Of a stretch of DNA of 64,000 bases, positions 55,394-63,958 are shown in pieces. The translations under genes and the position numbers were made by a program. Below the pieces are notes generated by a model. It had not been told where the DNA came from. It was given only the letters and a program-made list of their open reading frames with translations, and ran no database searches. Position 1 is the first letter of the stretch. The number at the start of each line of letters is the position of its first letter. This DNA is from Bordetella parapertussis (GTDB lineage Bacteria > Pseudomonadota > Gammaproteobacteria > Burkholderiales > SG8-41), in assembly GCA_945885345.1 (NCBI GenBank), contig CAMCYP010000003.1:86150-150149 (forward strand). The letters are read 5' to 3'.

Positions 55394-56752
55394 TCAATAC
55401 TTATTCGCAATCGGCAATTCCTGCGCCGGGAACAGGGTGATGACTTTTGCACCGTCGGGGGTCAGCACCACTTCCTCTTCGATGCGCGCCGCCGACACAC
55501 CATCTTTCGCCGGACAGAAGGTTTCAACCGCGAACACCATGCCGACCTTCAGTTCGTACGGGTCCTTGAACGAATTCAGCCGCGAAATCAGCGGCCGCTC
55601 ATGCAGTCCGAGGCCCAGGCCGTGGCAGAAGTTGAGGCCGAAAGCCGCCATCTCGCTTTCGAAGCCGATTTCCTGCGCCTTTGGGAACGCCTGTACCACG
55701 CGGTCGGTGCTGACGCCGGGCTTCAGCGAATCGATGGCGCTGTCCATCCACTCGCGCGCCTTGCGGTAGGCCTCGTGCTGTGCCGCTGTCGCCGAGCCCA
55801 CCGTAAACGTGCGGTAGTAGCAGGTCTTGTAGCCCATGTAAGAGTGGATCAGGTCGAAGTAGGCCTGGTCGCCGGGACGGATCATGCGGTCGGTGAAGTT
55901 GTGCGGATGCGGGCTGCAGCGCTCACCGGCAATGGCGTTGACCGCCTCGACGCAGTCCGAGCCCATCTCGTAGAAACGCTTGGCCGCCATGGCGACGATC
56001 TCGTTTTCGCGCACGCCCGGCTTCAGTGCCTCGAAAATGTCCTGGTACACGCCGTCGCCCATCGCCGCTGCGGTATTGAGCAGCGTGATCTCGTCGTGGC
56101 TCTTGATCTCGCGCGCATCAAGCATCACCTGCTGCCCGTCCATCACCTTCAGGCCGAGCTTCTGCAGCGCGAACAGGAACGGCGGCTCGACGACATCGAT
56201 GCCGATCGGCATGTCGGCGACACCTTCCTGTTTCAGGATGTCGTAAATCTCTTTCGCCGCCGCCTCGAACAGGCCGACTTTCGGCGACACCGCACCACGC
56301 AGTCCGGTCAGGCCCGGGATGTTGTGATTCGTTGGCAGCCACGGCGCATACAGTTTGTGATGGCGCACTGCGGAGCCGAAATCCCAGACCCAGGGTTCGC
56401 CATTGCCGGTGAGCAGACACCAGCGCGTCAGCTTGTCGCGCGCCCACTCGCCGATCACCGTGCTCGAGATGTAACGCATGTTGATCTGGTCGAACACCAG
56501 CAGCGCGCCGAGTTTGGTTTTTTTCAGCGCGTTGCGCGTGCGCGCGAGCCGGTATTCATGCAGGCGGCGAAAATCGACGCGCTCTTCAAAATCCACCTGC
56601 ATGCGGCCCGGCGCCTGCAGCGGGCGTTCCCAGCGATGCCCTGGATTCGCCGGATCGTACAAGCCGTCCGGCGCCGAAGAAATGCGTTTCTTCGGATCAA
56701 TGCCCGAGGCCTTGATCTTCTTGGGTTCCACCGGTTTAGCTTTCCGCGCCAT
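55394..56752 (-). CDS. M24-family creatinase-like protein, one metal ligand replaced
   Basis: 452 aa, no signal. Basic N-terminus (ARKAKPVEPKKIKA), creatinase-like N-domain with GALLVFDQINMRYISSTVIG, then the M24 fold. Metal ligands: Asp of FDLIHSYMGYKTCYYRT is present, but the second Asp, 11 residues on, is Cys. His in CHGLGLGLHERP and Glu in FAVETF and ARIEEEVVL are kept. Loosely similar to the DMSP lyase DddP group; peptidase or C-S lyase activity cannot be claimed. Next to the dehydrogenase genes on the same strand. Confidence 0.8.
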   Translation of the reverse strand: MARKAKPVEPKKIKASGIDPKKRISSAPDGLYDPANPGHRWERPLQAPGRMQVDFEERVDFRRLHEYRLARTRNALKKTKLGALLVFDQINMRYISSTVIGEWARDKLTRWCLLTGNGEPWVWDFGSAVRHHKLYAPWLPTNHNIPGLTGLRGAVSPKVGLFEAAAKEIYDILKQEGVADMPIGIDVVEPPFLFALQKLGLKVMDGQQVMLDAREIKSHDEITLLNTAAAMGDGVYQDIFEALKPGVRENEIVAMAAKRFYEMGSDCVEAVNAIAGERCSPHPHNFTDRMIRPGDQAYFDLIHSYMGYKTCYYRTFTVGSATAAQHEAYRKAREWMDSAIDSLKPGVSTDRVVQAFPKAQEIGFESEMAAFGLNFCHGLGLGLHERPLISRLNSFKDPYELKVGMVFAVETFCPAKDGVSAARIEEEVVLTPDGAKVITLFPAQELPIANKY

Positions 56753-56842
56753 TAAATTTCTCCAATAAAATCAATTTCTTAAATAAAAACCGCGGGGGGC
56801 ATTCCTCATTCACTCCTTCACCCATTCACGCCTTCACCGCCT

Positions 56843-57832
56843 TTAGTCCGCCTTGATGCCCGCCGCCTGGATGATCGGCGTCCATTTCGCCAGTTCGCTT
56901 TTGACAAAGGCATGCAGTTCTTCCGGCGTCGTCGGTGCGGCAACCGCACCACGTTGCAGCAAGGCCGCCTTGACCTCTTCCGAACGGAGAATGCCGGTGA
57001 TTTCCTTGTGCAGTTTCATGACGATGGGTTTCGGCGTCTTCGCCGTGGTAAACAAACCAAACCACAGTTCGGCCACCATGCCGGGAATGCCGGCCTCGGT
57101 GGCACTGGGAATATCCGGCGCACCGGCAAAACGTTCCGTGCTCGACACCGCCAGCGCACGCACCTTGCCCGACTTCAATTGCGCATAGGCGGTCACCGGT
57201 GACAGGAAAGAAATCTGCGTTTCACCGGACAGGATGGACGTCAGCGCGAAGCCGGCACTCTTGTACGGAATGTGCTGCACATCGGCCTTGGCGACCTGCT
57301 TGAACAGTTCACCGGTGAGGTGGCTGATGGTGCCGTTGCCGGCGGAGGCATAACTGAGGTTGCGCTGCTTCGACAAGGCCACCAGTTCCGGCACATTTTT
57401 CGCCGGCACAGAAGGATGCACCACCAGCACCGTGACGCCGGTTGCGGTTTTGGTGATCGGCGCGAAATCCTTCAACGGGTCGTAGGGCAGGTTTTTGTAG
57501 AGCGACACCGCACTGACCATCGGACCGGCATGTCCCATGACCAGCGAATAACCATCAGGGGTGGTCTTGGCCACCACTTCCGCGGACAGGGTGCCGCCGG
57601 CACCGGCGCGATTGTCCACCACTACGGATTGCTTCCAGACCTCGGTCAGGCGCTGGCCGATGTATCGCGACAGGTAGTCCGCTGTGCTGCCCGCGCCCTG
57701 TCCCATGATGCGTATGGGTTTCGACGGGAACTGATCCACCGACTCCGCGGCCAACGCTGGACCTGCGACCAAAGCCGCGCCGGAGATCGCACCCAACATC
57801 GCGCCTTGCACTGCCAGTTTCAGCTTACGCAT
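56843..57832 (-). CDS. TctC/Bug-family periplasmic receptor
   Basis: 329 aa from ATG 57832 with GGGAGAAC upstream. Signal MRKLKLAVQGAMLGAISGAA, cleavage near LAA. FPSKPIRIMGQGAGSTADYL, QSVVVDNRAGAGG, TPDGYSLVMG, VQHIPYKSAGFALTSILSGE, VRALAVSSTER. About 35 bp after the ABC-type binding protein on the same strand, so possibly coregulated by the GntR protein. Confidence 0.92.
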   Translation of the reverse strand: MRKLKLAVQGAMLGAISGAALVAGPALAAESVDQFPSKPIRIMGQGAGSTADYLSRYIGQRLTEVWKQSVVVDNRAGAGGTLSAEVVAKTTPDGYSLVMGHAGPMVSAVSLYKNLPYDPLKDFAPITKTATGVTVLVVHPSVPAKNVPELVALSKQRNLSYASAGNGTISHLTGELFKQVAKADVQHIPYKSAGFALTSILSGETQISFLSPVTAYAQLKSGKVRALAVSSTERFAGAPDIPSATEAGIPGMVAELWFGLFTTAKTPKPIVMKLHKEITGILRSEEVKAALLQRGAVAAPTTPEELHAFVKSELAKWTPIIQAAGIKAD

Positions 57833-57866
57833 GTTCTCCCCTACAGGTTTGTTTTTAGTCATTTTC

Positions 57867-58766
57867 TTAAAGCCCTGCCCGCTGCTGGTACGACAAGTCC
57901 ATGTATTTTTCCGGCGCGCCCTTGGGCAAGGGTAACGCTTCCGCCTGCCAGTAGACATCAATCACCTGCTGCAATCCGGCGGCGTCAATCAGCGGCAGCG
58001 GCTTTTTGCCGAAGGCGTCGAAGGCGCGACTGGCCAGGTCTGCGGAAATATTCAGGCGCTGCGGCAACAGGGTAATGGCCTCGGCCTTGTGCGCGGGATC
58101 GCGCAGCCAGTGACAGGCGCCGCGGAAAGCGCGGATGAAGGCCACCAGGCGATCGCCATTTTTTGCCGCCCACGAGCGTCGCGTCGCCGCGATCGAACCG
58201 GGGTAGGACGGAAAAAATGTTGTGGTCGCGCCCAGAGAACCGAAGCCTGCGGCAAAGAGATTGCGGTCGAAGGGCGGATTCAACCAGCTCGCGATGGCGC
58301 GGCCGTTTTTCAGCGCATCAAAGCGTTCCTGCGAACCGCCGATCTCAAGAAAATTGTAATCGCTTTTGTCCATGCCGTTTTCCAGCAGCAGTTTGCGCAG
58401 CAGCAGCGCATAACCGGTATTGGCGCCGTCCACTGCGATGTCGCGCCCGCGCAGGTCTTTCAAGGTTTTGATGCCGGGCGCGACCACCAGCGACAGTTCC
58501 GGCGCATGGCCCTGGGCCATCACGATGCACAGGTCGCTGCCGGTTTCGACCGCGCGCACCACATGGTCGGATTGCTGGAAGCCGATGTCATAACCGCCGC
58601 TGCGCATCTGCTCCAGCTGGTGCGTCGAAGATCCCGTCAGCGTGACCTCAACGGCCACACCTTCGGCGCCGAACATGTTGCGGCCCTGTGCGACATACAG
58701 GGGCCACGCATTGACGCCCTCGGAAATAACCGCCAGCCTGACCGGCGCAGAACCCGTTGCGGACAT
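57867..58766 (-). CDS. NMT1/SsuA-like substrate-binding protein without signal peptide
   Basis: 299 aa from ATG 58766 (GTG at 58778 possible). Binding-protein features of the NitT/TauT family: VRLAVISEGVNAWPLYVAQG, LEQMRSGGYDIGFQQSDHVV, LKDLRGRDIAVDGANTGYAL and GRAIASWLNPPFDRNLFAAG. No signal peptide or membrane segment is visible, so it may be cytoplasmic, like THI5/NMT1-type enzymes, rather than an ABC receptor. No ABC permease or ATPase beside it. Confidence 0.75.
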   Translation of the reverse strand: MSATGSAPVRLAVISEGVNAWPLYVAQGRNMFGAEGVAVEVTLTGSSTHQLEQMRSGGYDIGFQQSDHVVRAVETGSDLCIVMAQGHAPELSLVVAPGIKTLKDLRGRDIAVDGANTGYALLLRKLLLENGMDKSDYNFLEIGGSQERFDALKNGRAIASWLNPPFDRNLFAAGFGSLGATTTFFPSYPGSIAATRRSWAAKNGDRLVAFIRAFRGACHWLRDPAHKAEAITLLPQRLNISADLASRAFDAFGKKPLPLIDAAGLQQVIDVYWQAEALPLPKGAPEKYMDLSYQQRAGL

Positions 58767-58887
58767 GTCTCCTCGCACTGGAATTGTTGGGTTGGGTTGT
58801 GATGGAGCGGTGGCGTTGCGCGCCTTTCAAGACCCGTTTCAAGACCATACGCAACACGACCAAAGTGCCGCGAATCGTAGCTCCGCC

Positions 58888-58923
58888 CCAACCAATAGTC
58901 AATCATTTGGCCAAATTGGTTGG
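58888..58923. promoter_or_regulatory. Nested palindromes, candidate GntR operator 1
   Basis: CCAACCAAT (58888-58896) and ATTGGTTGG (58915-58923) are perfect 9-bp inverse arms. Inside lies the perfect 12-bp palindrome ATTTGGCCAAAT (58905-58916). It lies in the divergent gap of the GntR regulator and the binding-protein gene. Confidence 0.6.
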
Positions 58924-59040
58924 ATTGATCCGGCAGCAGAGCAAACCCGCCTGCCGCAGTGCACAAGAGGTAAAACTGCAGCAACATGGCACATCCACCT
59001 TGTTTCATGGTTGGCTATTGGCCGGATTTAACGAACCAAT

Positions 59041-59055
59041 TGACCGGATTGGTCA
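59041..59055. promoter_or_regulatory. Palindrome, candidate GntR operator 2
   Basis: TGACCGGATTGGTCA: perfect 5-bp arms with 5-nt centre, immediately before the GntR start region. Arms TGACC/GGTCA are close to the TGGT..ACCA pattern of FadR-type operators. Suggests self-control. Confidence 0.55.
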
Positions 59056-59059
59056 GGCC

Positions 59060-59794
59060 ATGCACAATCCGCGCAAACCGGTATCCGCCATGACCAACAT
59101 ACGCCGTCCCGACAACTCCCCGCTCCGCCGCGGCAGCAAACGCGACGGCACGCAGGAAATCCGCGCCTTCCTGCTCGAAGCCGTGGCGCAGGGCGCCGTC
59201 GGTCCCGGCGGCAAACTGCCCACTGAGCGCGAACTGGCGACGCGCTTCGAGCTGCCGCGCAATACCGTACGCAAAACGCTGGCGCAACTCGAAGCCGAAG
59301 GCGCGATCACGCGCCATGTCGGTCGCGGCACTTTCCTCGCCGATACCGGCGGCTTTCCCGCCGACAGCATCACCCACACCAGCCCCGCCGAACTGATGGA
59401 AGCGCGCATGCGGCTGGAGCCGGCGATGGCGGAGTTGATTGTCATCAACGCCACGCCCGCCGATTTCGAACGCATGGAAATCTGCCTCGACCGCGCCGAA
59501 CGTGGTGCCACGATGGATGATTTCGAAGTCTGGGACGCAGCGCTGCATCAGGCGCTGGCCGCAGCGACCCACAACCGTTTTGTCACCCGCGTTTTCGACA
59601 TGGCCACCGCGGTGCGCCACCAGACCGAATGGGGCAAGCTCAAGGATCGCGTTGTCACACCGGAACGGCGCCTCAAATACCAGCAGGAACACCGCACCAT
59701 CGTCGCCGCGTTGAAGGCGCGCGATGCAGAGCTGGCCCGCGCCGCGATCCTCGCCCATCTGCAGCACGCGCGGCGCAACCTGTTCGGGTTCTAG
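59060..59794 (+). CDS. GntR-family regulator, FadR subgroup
   Basis: 244 aa from ATG 59060 (ATG 59090 also possible, 234 aa). N-terminal winged HTH: LPTERELATRFELPRNTVRKT, LAQLEAEGAITRHVGRGTFL. C-terminal all-helical FCD domain with LMEARMRLEPAMAELIVINAT and a HNRFV/VRHQTEW region whose histidines and Asp often bind metal and a carboxylate ligand. Divergent to the binding protein and Bug genes; likely represses them until an acid ligand is present. Confidence 0.9.
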   Translation: MHNPRKPVSAMTNIRRPDNSPLRRGSKRDGTQEIRAFLLEAVAQGAVGPGGKLPTERELATRFELPRNTVRKTLAQLEAEGAITRHVGRGTFLADTGGFPADSITHTSPAELMEARMRLEPAMAELIVINATPADFERMEICLDRAERGATMDDFEVWDAALHQALAAATHNRFVTRVFDMATAVRHQTEWGKLKDRVVTPERRLKYQQEHRTIVAALKARDAELARAAILAHLQHARRNLFGF

Positions 59795-59804
59795 ACACCA
59801 CGCT

Positions 59805-59886
59805 GTCATTCCGGCGCAAGCCGGAATCCAGGGTTTAAAACTTTCGTAGCAAGTAATTCTGGATGCCGGCTTGCGCCGGCATGACG
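59805..59886. repeat. Empty inverted pair of dRS3-like palindromes
   Basis: ATTCCGGCGCAAGCCGGAAT at 59808-59827 and an inverse ATGCCGGCTTGCGCCGGCAT at 59863-59882, separated by 35 bp. Same outer bases (GTC..CCA gap TGG..GAC) as the pair around the GIY-YIG gene, but with no gene between. Confidence 0.85.
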
Positions 59887-59913
59887 AGCCATTTCTGGCA
59901 GTAAACTAGCCAC

Positions 59914-60513
59914 ATGGACATTTCCCTCGCCTCCGCCACCGTCATCATCCTGCTGGTGATGGATCCGCTGGGCAACATCCCGCTGTTTGTAACGCTGCTG
60001 AAAAAAGTCCCGCCGCGCCGCCGCAACCGCGTCATCGTGCGTGAATGCGCCATCGCTTTCAGCCTGCTGCTGTTTTTCGTCATTTTCGGCCGCTGGTTCC
60101 TGGTGCTGCTGGGGTTGTCGGATACCTCACTCAACATCGCCGGCGGCGTGATCCTGTTCATCATTGCATTGCGGCTGATCTTCAAACACCCGGAAGGGGT
60201 GTTCGGTGCCGATGAAATCGAAGCCGAGCCCTTCATCGTGCCGCTGGCGATTCCATCGATTGCCGGCCCCTCGGCCATCGCCACGGTGGTCCTGCTGGTG
60301 TCACGCGCCCCGGATCGCATCGTTGACTGGATCCTCGCCCTGATCGTTGCCAGCCTGATCACACTGATCCTGCTGCTCGCTTCAGGACGCATCGCGCGCC
60401 TGCTCGGCAGCCGCGGCCTGGCCGCCATGGACCGGCTGATGGGCCTGCTGCTGACGGCGATTGCCGTGGAAATGCTGCTCAAAGGCATCGAAAGCTTCGT
60501 GCACGGCCTCTGA
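59914..60513 (+). CDS. MarC-family (UPF0056) integral membrane protein
   Basis: 199 aa, six helices. VIILLVMDPLGNIPLFVTLLK, SLNIAGGVILFIIALRLIF, PFIVPLAIPSIAGPSAIATVV and LMGLLLTAIAVEMLLKGIESF are family signatures. Inner membrane, transport role uncertain (MarC was once linked to multidrug resistance without proof). Preceded by the empty repeat pair. Confidence 0.9.
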   Translation: MDISLASATVIILLVMDPLGNIPLFVTLLKKVPPRRRNRVIVRECAIAFSLLLFFVIFGRWFLVLLGLSDTSLNIAGGVILFIIALRLIFKHPEGVFGADEIEAEPFIVPLAIPSIAGPSAIATVVLLVSRAPDRIVDWILALIVASLITLILLLASGRIARLLGSRGLAAMDRLMGLLLTAIAVEMLLKGIESFVHGL

Positions 60514-60977
60514 GCGCAGGTTGTCCACCTCACATTTGCAGAAAATCGGCCTGAAAAGTCTTGACAGCCGGATTCAACGGCATGTTGATATCTCGCACCG
60601 CACAGCGCGCAAAAGTGGCAAACAAAACAGGGCCGCGAATGTCAACCGCTGATTGCCACCTCAATAAACATCAAGGGCAAACACACGCTAAGTGATTGAC
60701 GCAAATAGCTTTTATCAGCACTTTTTTACCCACTATAAGCATTTGTTTTTAAAAGGGAATTCGGCGTTTTCCCCGTGGCATTTTTCGAGCCGTAATGATA
60801 GTGCCCGTTAACATCACGATCAGTGCAGCGCAACAGCTTCAGCACAAATCACCATTACGGTGCATGCTGTAAAAAATCATTCACAATTTCTGTGGATATG
60901 TCTGTGAACAACCGCAATATTCAGCGTATGAACCTGCGCCACGCCCGGGACCGCGTTAGATTGCCTATTTTTTCAGC
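60514..60977. other. 464-bp gap with AT-rich core and DnaA-box-like sites
   Basis: No convincing gene; a 64-codon frame at 60823-61017 has poor coding character. An AT-rich core lies at about 60700-60770. TTGTCCACC at 60522-60530 and, on the minus strand, TATCCACAG around 60890-60900 with GTTCACAG close by resemble DnaA boxes. Purpose not known. Confidence 0.4.
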
Positions 60978-61685
60978 ATGCCAGCTCCCTGCGGTCGCTG
61001 CCATCGGACAGTGTTGATCGCGCATCACATCCGGATTGGGCTGGGCCTGATGACAGCCTGGGTCTGCACTACGGGCGCGCATGCCGCTGCTGCAGTACCG
61101 TTCACCATCGAGAGTCGCAACACAATCAGTGACTTGGCATCGCAAACGAGTGCCGCATCTGAACTGGCATTGCACTTGAGCGTCGCCAATATCGACCGCT
61201 GGAACGACAGGGAAGTGATTGCGGCATTGCGCAGCGCGGCAAAAATCCTCGCGCAATGCGAAATCCGCATCACCGGCGCAGAACTGCTGCAGATCACCGT
61301 GCCGGAGACCCACCGCCATTTCGATACGCCACGCTCGCGCGAACTGGCCCGCGCGCTGGCCTTGCCAAAACCGACGCTGTATTTCACCGCCGGCACCCGC
61401 CAGCTGCCGGCCTTCGACGCCGAGGCCATCGGCCGCAGCAACAGCCGCAGCCGACCCGAACTCAGGGACACGGTGTGGATCGCCCGCGGCGCGCGCGACC
61501 TGGGACAGGTCATCGCCCACGAACTGGCGCATGTGCTGATGGACAGCGGCGGGCATGACAACAGCCCGGGCAATCTGATGGCCGAGGAAACCTCGCCACA
61601 AAATACGCAGCTGAACGCGGCGCAGTGCGCGCAAATGCGCAGTACCGGCACGCGCAACGGCCTGCTGCGGCCGGGCGTAAACTGA
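60978..61685 (+). CDS. Secreted protein with HExxH zinc-protease-like motif
   Basis: 235 aa. A hydrophobic signal segment (HIRIGLGLMTAWVCTTGAHA) ends near AAA; an ATG at the M of MTAW is an alternative start. The C-terminal part has VIAHELAHVLMDSGGHDN (H181, E182, H185, third H193) and NLMAEE (M201), which is the shape of a zincin with Met-turn-like residue. The third His is 12 residues after the first rather than the metzincin 10. Possibly a periplasmic protease or a degenerate one. 7 bp before the zeta-like gene, likely one transcript. Confidence 0.65.
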   Translation: MPAPCGRCHRTVLIAHHIRIGLGLMTAWVCTTGAHAAAAVPFTIESRNTISDLASQTSAASELALHLSVANIDRWNDREVIAALRSAAKILAQCEIRITGAELLQITVPETHRHFDTPRSRELARALALPKPTLYFTAGTRQLPAFDAEAIGRSNSRSRPELRDTVWIARGARDLGQVIAHELAHVLMDSGGHDNSPGNLMAEETSPQNTQLNAAQCAQMRSTGTRNGLLRPGVN

Positions 61686-61692
61686 ATCCACC

Positions 61693-63498
61693 ATGTCGGA
61701 ACCCAAGCACCCGGCCGTAAGCGCCCCCGAAGGACCGTGGAATCCCGGACTGCAATCGCAGATCCCCAAGGACCTGCTGCCGCTGGCCACGCTGTATCGC
61801 CCGGAAAGCGTGCTGACCACGCTGCGCCAGGCGCGCGAACTCGCCGACCTGACAGGACTCGCCGCGGAAGACCTGGTGGTGTTCCGCCCGGAACGGCTGG
61901 TGGTGCATGAACTGCTGGCGCGGGTCACGGCGGACTTCAGCGTTGACGACGGCCGGAAAACCGAAGACCTCGGCATCAACTTCCGGCGCATCACCGAAAT
62001 CATCCTGACCCGCCATGTCGCACCGCATATGGCCGAAATCCGCGCCGCGCATGAAGCGCTGCGCGCGCAGTTGTTCACTGCCGTCACCACGATGCTCGAC
62101 TACGGCCTGCAGGATGATGCGCCGGCAGCGCCACGGCCACGCGCCGGATTCTGGTCAACACTGTTCCGCAGCCCGGCGCCGGCGCCCGTGGAAGAAGCCG
62201 AAGCCAGCGACCTGTGCGCGATCCGCCGCTGGGACGCGCAGGCGCAGACCACCGGCGATCCGCTGCAGCGCGCGGCCTGCCTCGCCCTCGCCCGCGTCGC
62301 CTCGGCGATGCACGCGCGCCACGGCCGGATCTGGGGTGATCGCGGATTGATCGCCACCGTGGCTACCGATCTTGCCGCCAACGATTACGGCAGCGAGGAA
62401 ATCGGCCGCCTGATCGAACCTTATGTACAACAGGGCGCGCAGGCCGAAGGTTTCCGCCTGCTGCCGGTACAGCCGCAACCGGTGGTGATGAACACCAAGG
62501 GCGCCTCCGCCGCCGGCAAAAGCACGCTGCGCCCGCTGCAGCGCGCACTGGCGGCGCGTATCGGCATCAGTTGGGATGATTTCGCGCTGATCAGCCCGGA
62601 CATTTTCCGCAAATTCCTGCTCGATTACGCCACGCTGGGCCCGGCCTACAAATACGCCGGCGCGCTGAGCGGCCACGAACTGCAGATCGTCGACCACAAA
62701 CTCGACCGCACCATGGCGAGCAAGGCGGCGCGCGGTGCGATGTCGCATCTGCTGATCGACCGTTTCCGTTTTGACACCTTCGCGCCCGCGTCCGACGTCG
62801 CCGGCAGCAACCTGCTGACCCGATTCGGCAATCTGGTTTATCTGTTCTTCATGCTCACCCCGCCCGACGCCACCGTCGAACGCGCCTGGCATCGCGGCCT
62901 GGAGGTGGGGCGTTACAAAGCCGTGGATGATTTACTGGCGCACAACATCGAGGCCTACACCGGCATGCCCGAAGTGTTTTTCACCTGGGCACTGGCAGGC
63001 GACAAGAAGGTGCATTACGAATTCCTCGACAACAGCGTCGCGCTCGGTGAACGGCCGCGCACCGTGGCTTTCGGCTGGAACGGCGAAATGAATGTGCTCG
63101 ACGTCAAGGGCCTGCTCGACGTTGATCGTTACCGCCATATCAATGTCGATGCAAAAAACGCACAGGAAGTGCATCCGGGCGGCGCTGCGATGGCGCCGGA
63201 ACACAACACGCGCTTTCTCGCCGCCTGCGTCAGCCGGCTGCCCGCAGTGAATTTCGCCGACCGCAACAGCGGACGCATTTACCTGCGCACCGAGCACGGC
63301 AAAATGGTCTGGACCGACCCGCAGATCCTCGCCGCCGCGCTGACCGATGCCGAAACCCGCGCCGGTATCGCCGCCGTAGCACCTCAGGCTTTGCAGTTTT
63401 CAACAACACCGGCCACACCGCGCGTACTGCAGGACATCATCGGACAGGATCGCATCCATACCCTGGGACAATGGGGCGGAAACTATATAAGTATTTGA
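61693..63498 (+). CDS. Large zeta-toxin-like P-loop kinase
   Basis: 601 aa. The N-terminal 260 residues have no recognised domain. A P-loop GASAAGKST (270-278) is followed by DFALISPDIFRKFLLDY and RTMASKAARGAMSHLLIDRF, as in zeta toxins and related nucleotide/sugar kinases that phosphorylate UDP-GlcNAc in toxins. A C-terminal part of about 250 residues adds to this. Far longer than zeta toxins (about 250-290 aa), and no antitoxin gene precedes it, so a kinase role is at least as likely. Confidence 0.7.
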   Translation: MSEPKHPAVSAPEGPWNPGLQSQIPKDLLPLATLYRPESVLTTLRQARELADLTGLAAEDLVVFRPERLVVHELLARVTADFSVDDGRKTEDLGINFRRITEIILTRHVAPHMAEIRAAHEALRAQLFTAVTTMLDYGLQDDAPAAPRPRAGFWSTLFRSPAPAPVEEAEASDLCAIRRWDAQAQTTGDPLQRAACLALARVASAMHARHGRIWGDRGLIATVATDLAANDYGSEEIGRLIEPYVQQGAQAEGFRLLPVQPQPVVMNTKGASAAGKSTLRPLQRALAARIGISWDDFALISPDIFRKFLLDYATLGPAYKYAGALSGHELQIVDHKLDRTMASKAARGAMSHLLIDRFRFDTFAPASDVAGSNLLTRFGNLVYLFFMLTPPDATVERAWHRGLEVGRYKAVDDLLAHNIEAYTGMPEVFFTWALAGDKKVHYEFLDNSVALGERPRTVAFGWNGEMNVLDVKGLLDVDRYRHINVDAKNAQEVHPGGAAMAPEHNTRFLAACVSRLPAVNFADRNSGRIYLRTEHGKMVWTDPQILAAALTDAETRAGIAAVAPQALQFSTTPATPRVLQDIIGQDRIHTLGQWGGNYISI

Positions 63499-63530
63499 TT
63501 TTAAACATATTATTAACACGCGCCGGAGGG

Positions 63531-63583
63531 CTTACATCTCCTTACAAACGCTCACATTGTTGTTGAAGATTGCTGCCTAGACT
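63531..63583 (+). promoter_or_regulatory. Three decameric direct repeats and possible -10
   Basis: CTTACATCTC, CTTACAAACG and CTCACATTGT run head to tail at 63531-63560 with period 10. TAGACT at 63578-63583 could be the -10. Direct repeats of about one helical turn are typical of OmpR/PhoB-type response-regulator sites, which often replace the -35. Confidence 0.5.
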
Positions 63584-63670
63584 TTGTTCCGTGACCAGTA
63601 ACAACGAGTCACAAAAAAAGTTGCAGGGGCAACCAGAGAACGCAGCAAGTTTGCGCAAAGGAGAACCACC

Positions 63671-63958
63671 ATGAAACTTCTGACCACTGCAGTGTTATCG
63701 ACGATGTTGTTCGCGGCGGGTCCGGCGCTGGCCGATCGTGGTCACGACCGCGGCCATGGGAACGGACATGACAAGCATTACTGGAAGGAATCCCGGCACT
63801 TTAATCACTATGCGCCGCCGCGTTACGTGGTGCGCAGGGATGTTTATCATCACTACCCGCAGACGTACTACGCACCAGCCTATACGCCGGTACCGGTTTA
63901 CCGGCCGTCGGCAGGCATCCAGGTCGTGCTGCCGAACATCTACATCCCGCTGCGCTAA
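63671..63958 (+). CDS. Small secreted His/Tyr-rich protein
   Basis: 95 aa with AAGGAG before the ATG. Signal peptide MKLLTTAVLSTMLFAAGPAL, cleavage after ALA. The mature part is DRGHDRGHGNGHDKHYWKES then RHFNHYAPPRYVVRRD, VYHHYPQTYYAPAYTPVPVY and a hydrophobic end. His- and Tyr-rich, so it may bind metal such as nickel, copper or zinc in the periplasm. Behind the decameric repeats, so probably responding to an envelope or metal signal. Family not certain. Confidence 0.75.
   Translation: MKLLTTAVLSTMLFAAGPALADRGHDRGHGNGHDKHYWKESRHFNHYAPPRYVVRRDVYHHYPQTYYAPAYTPVPVYRPSAGIQVVLPNIYIPLR

Noticed and set aside
60514..60977. Chromosomal replication origin
   Set aside because: Only a few weak DnaA-box matches and none of the usual origin neighbours such as dnaA, dnaN, rpmH or parAB.
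60823..61017. 64-codon open frame
   Set aside because: Overlaps the start of the HExxH gene, no ribosome-binding site and poor coding composition.
61693..63498. Toxin-antitoxin operon with zeta toxin
   Set aside because: No epsilon-type antitoxin gene is present and the protein is twice the usual size, so only the P-loop kinase similarity is kept.
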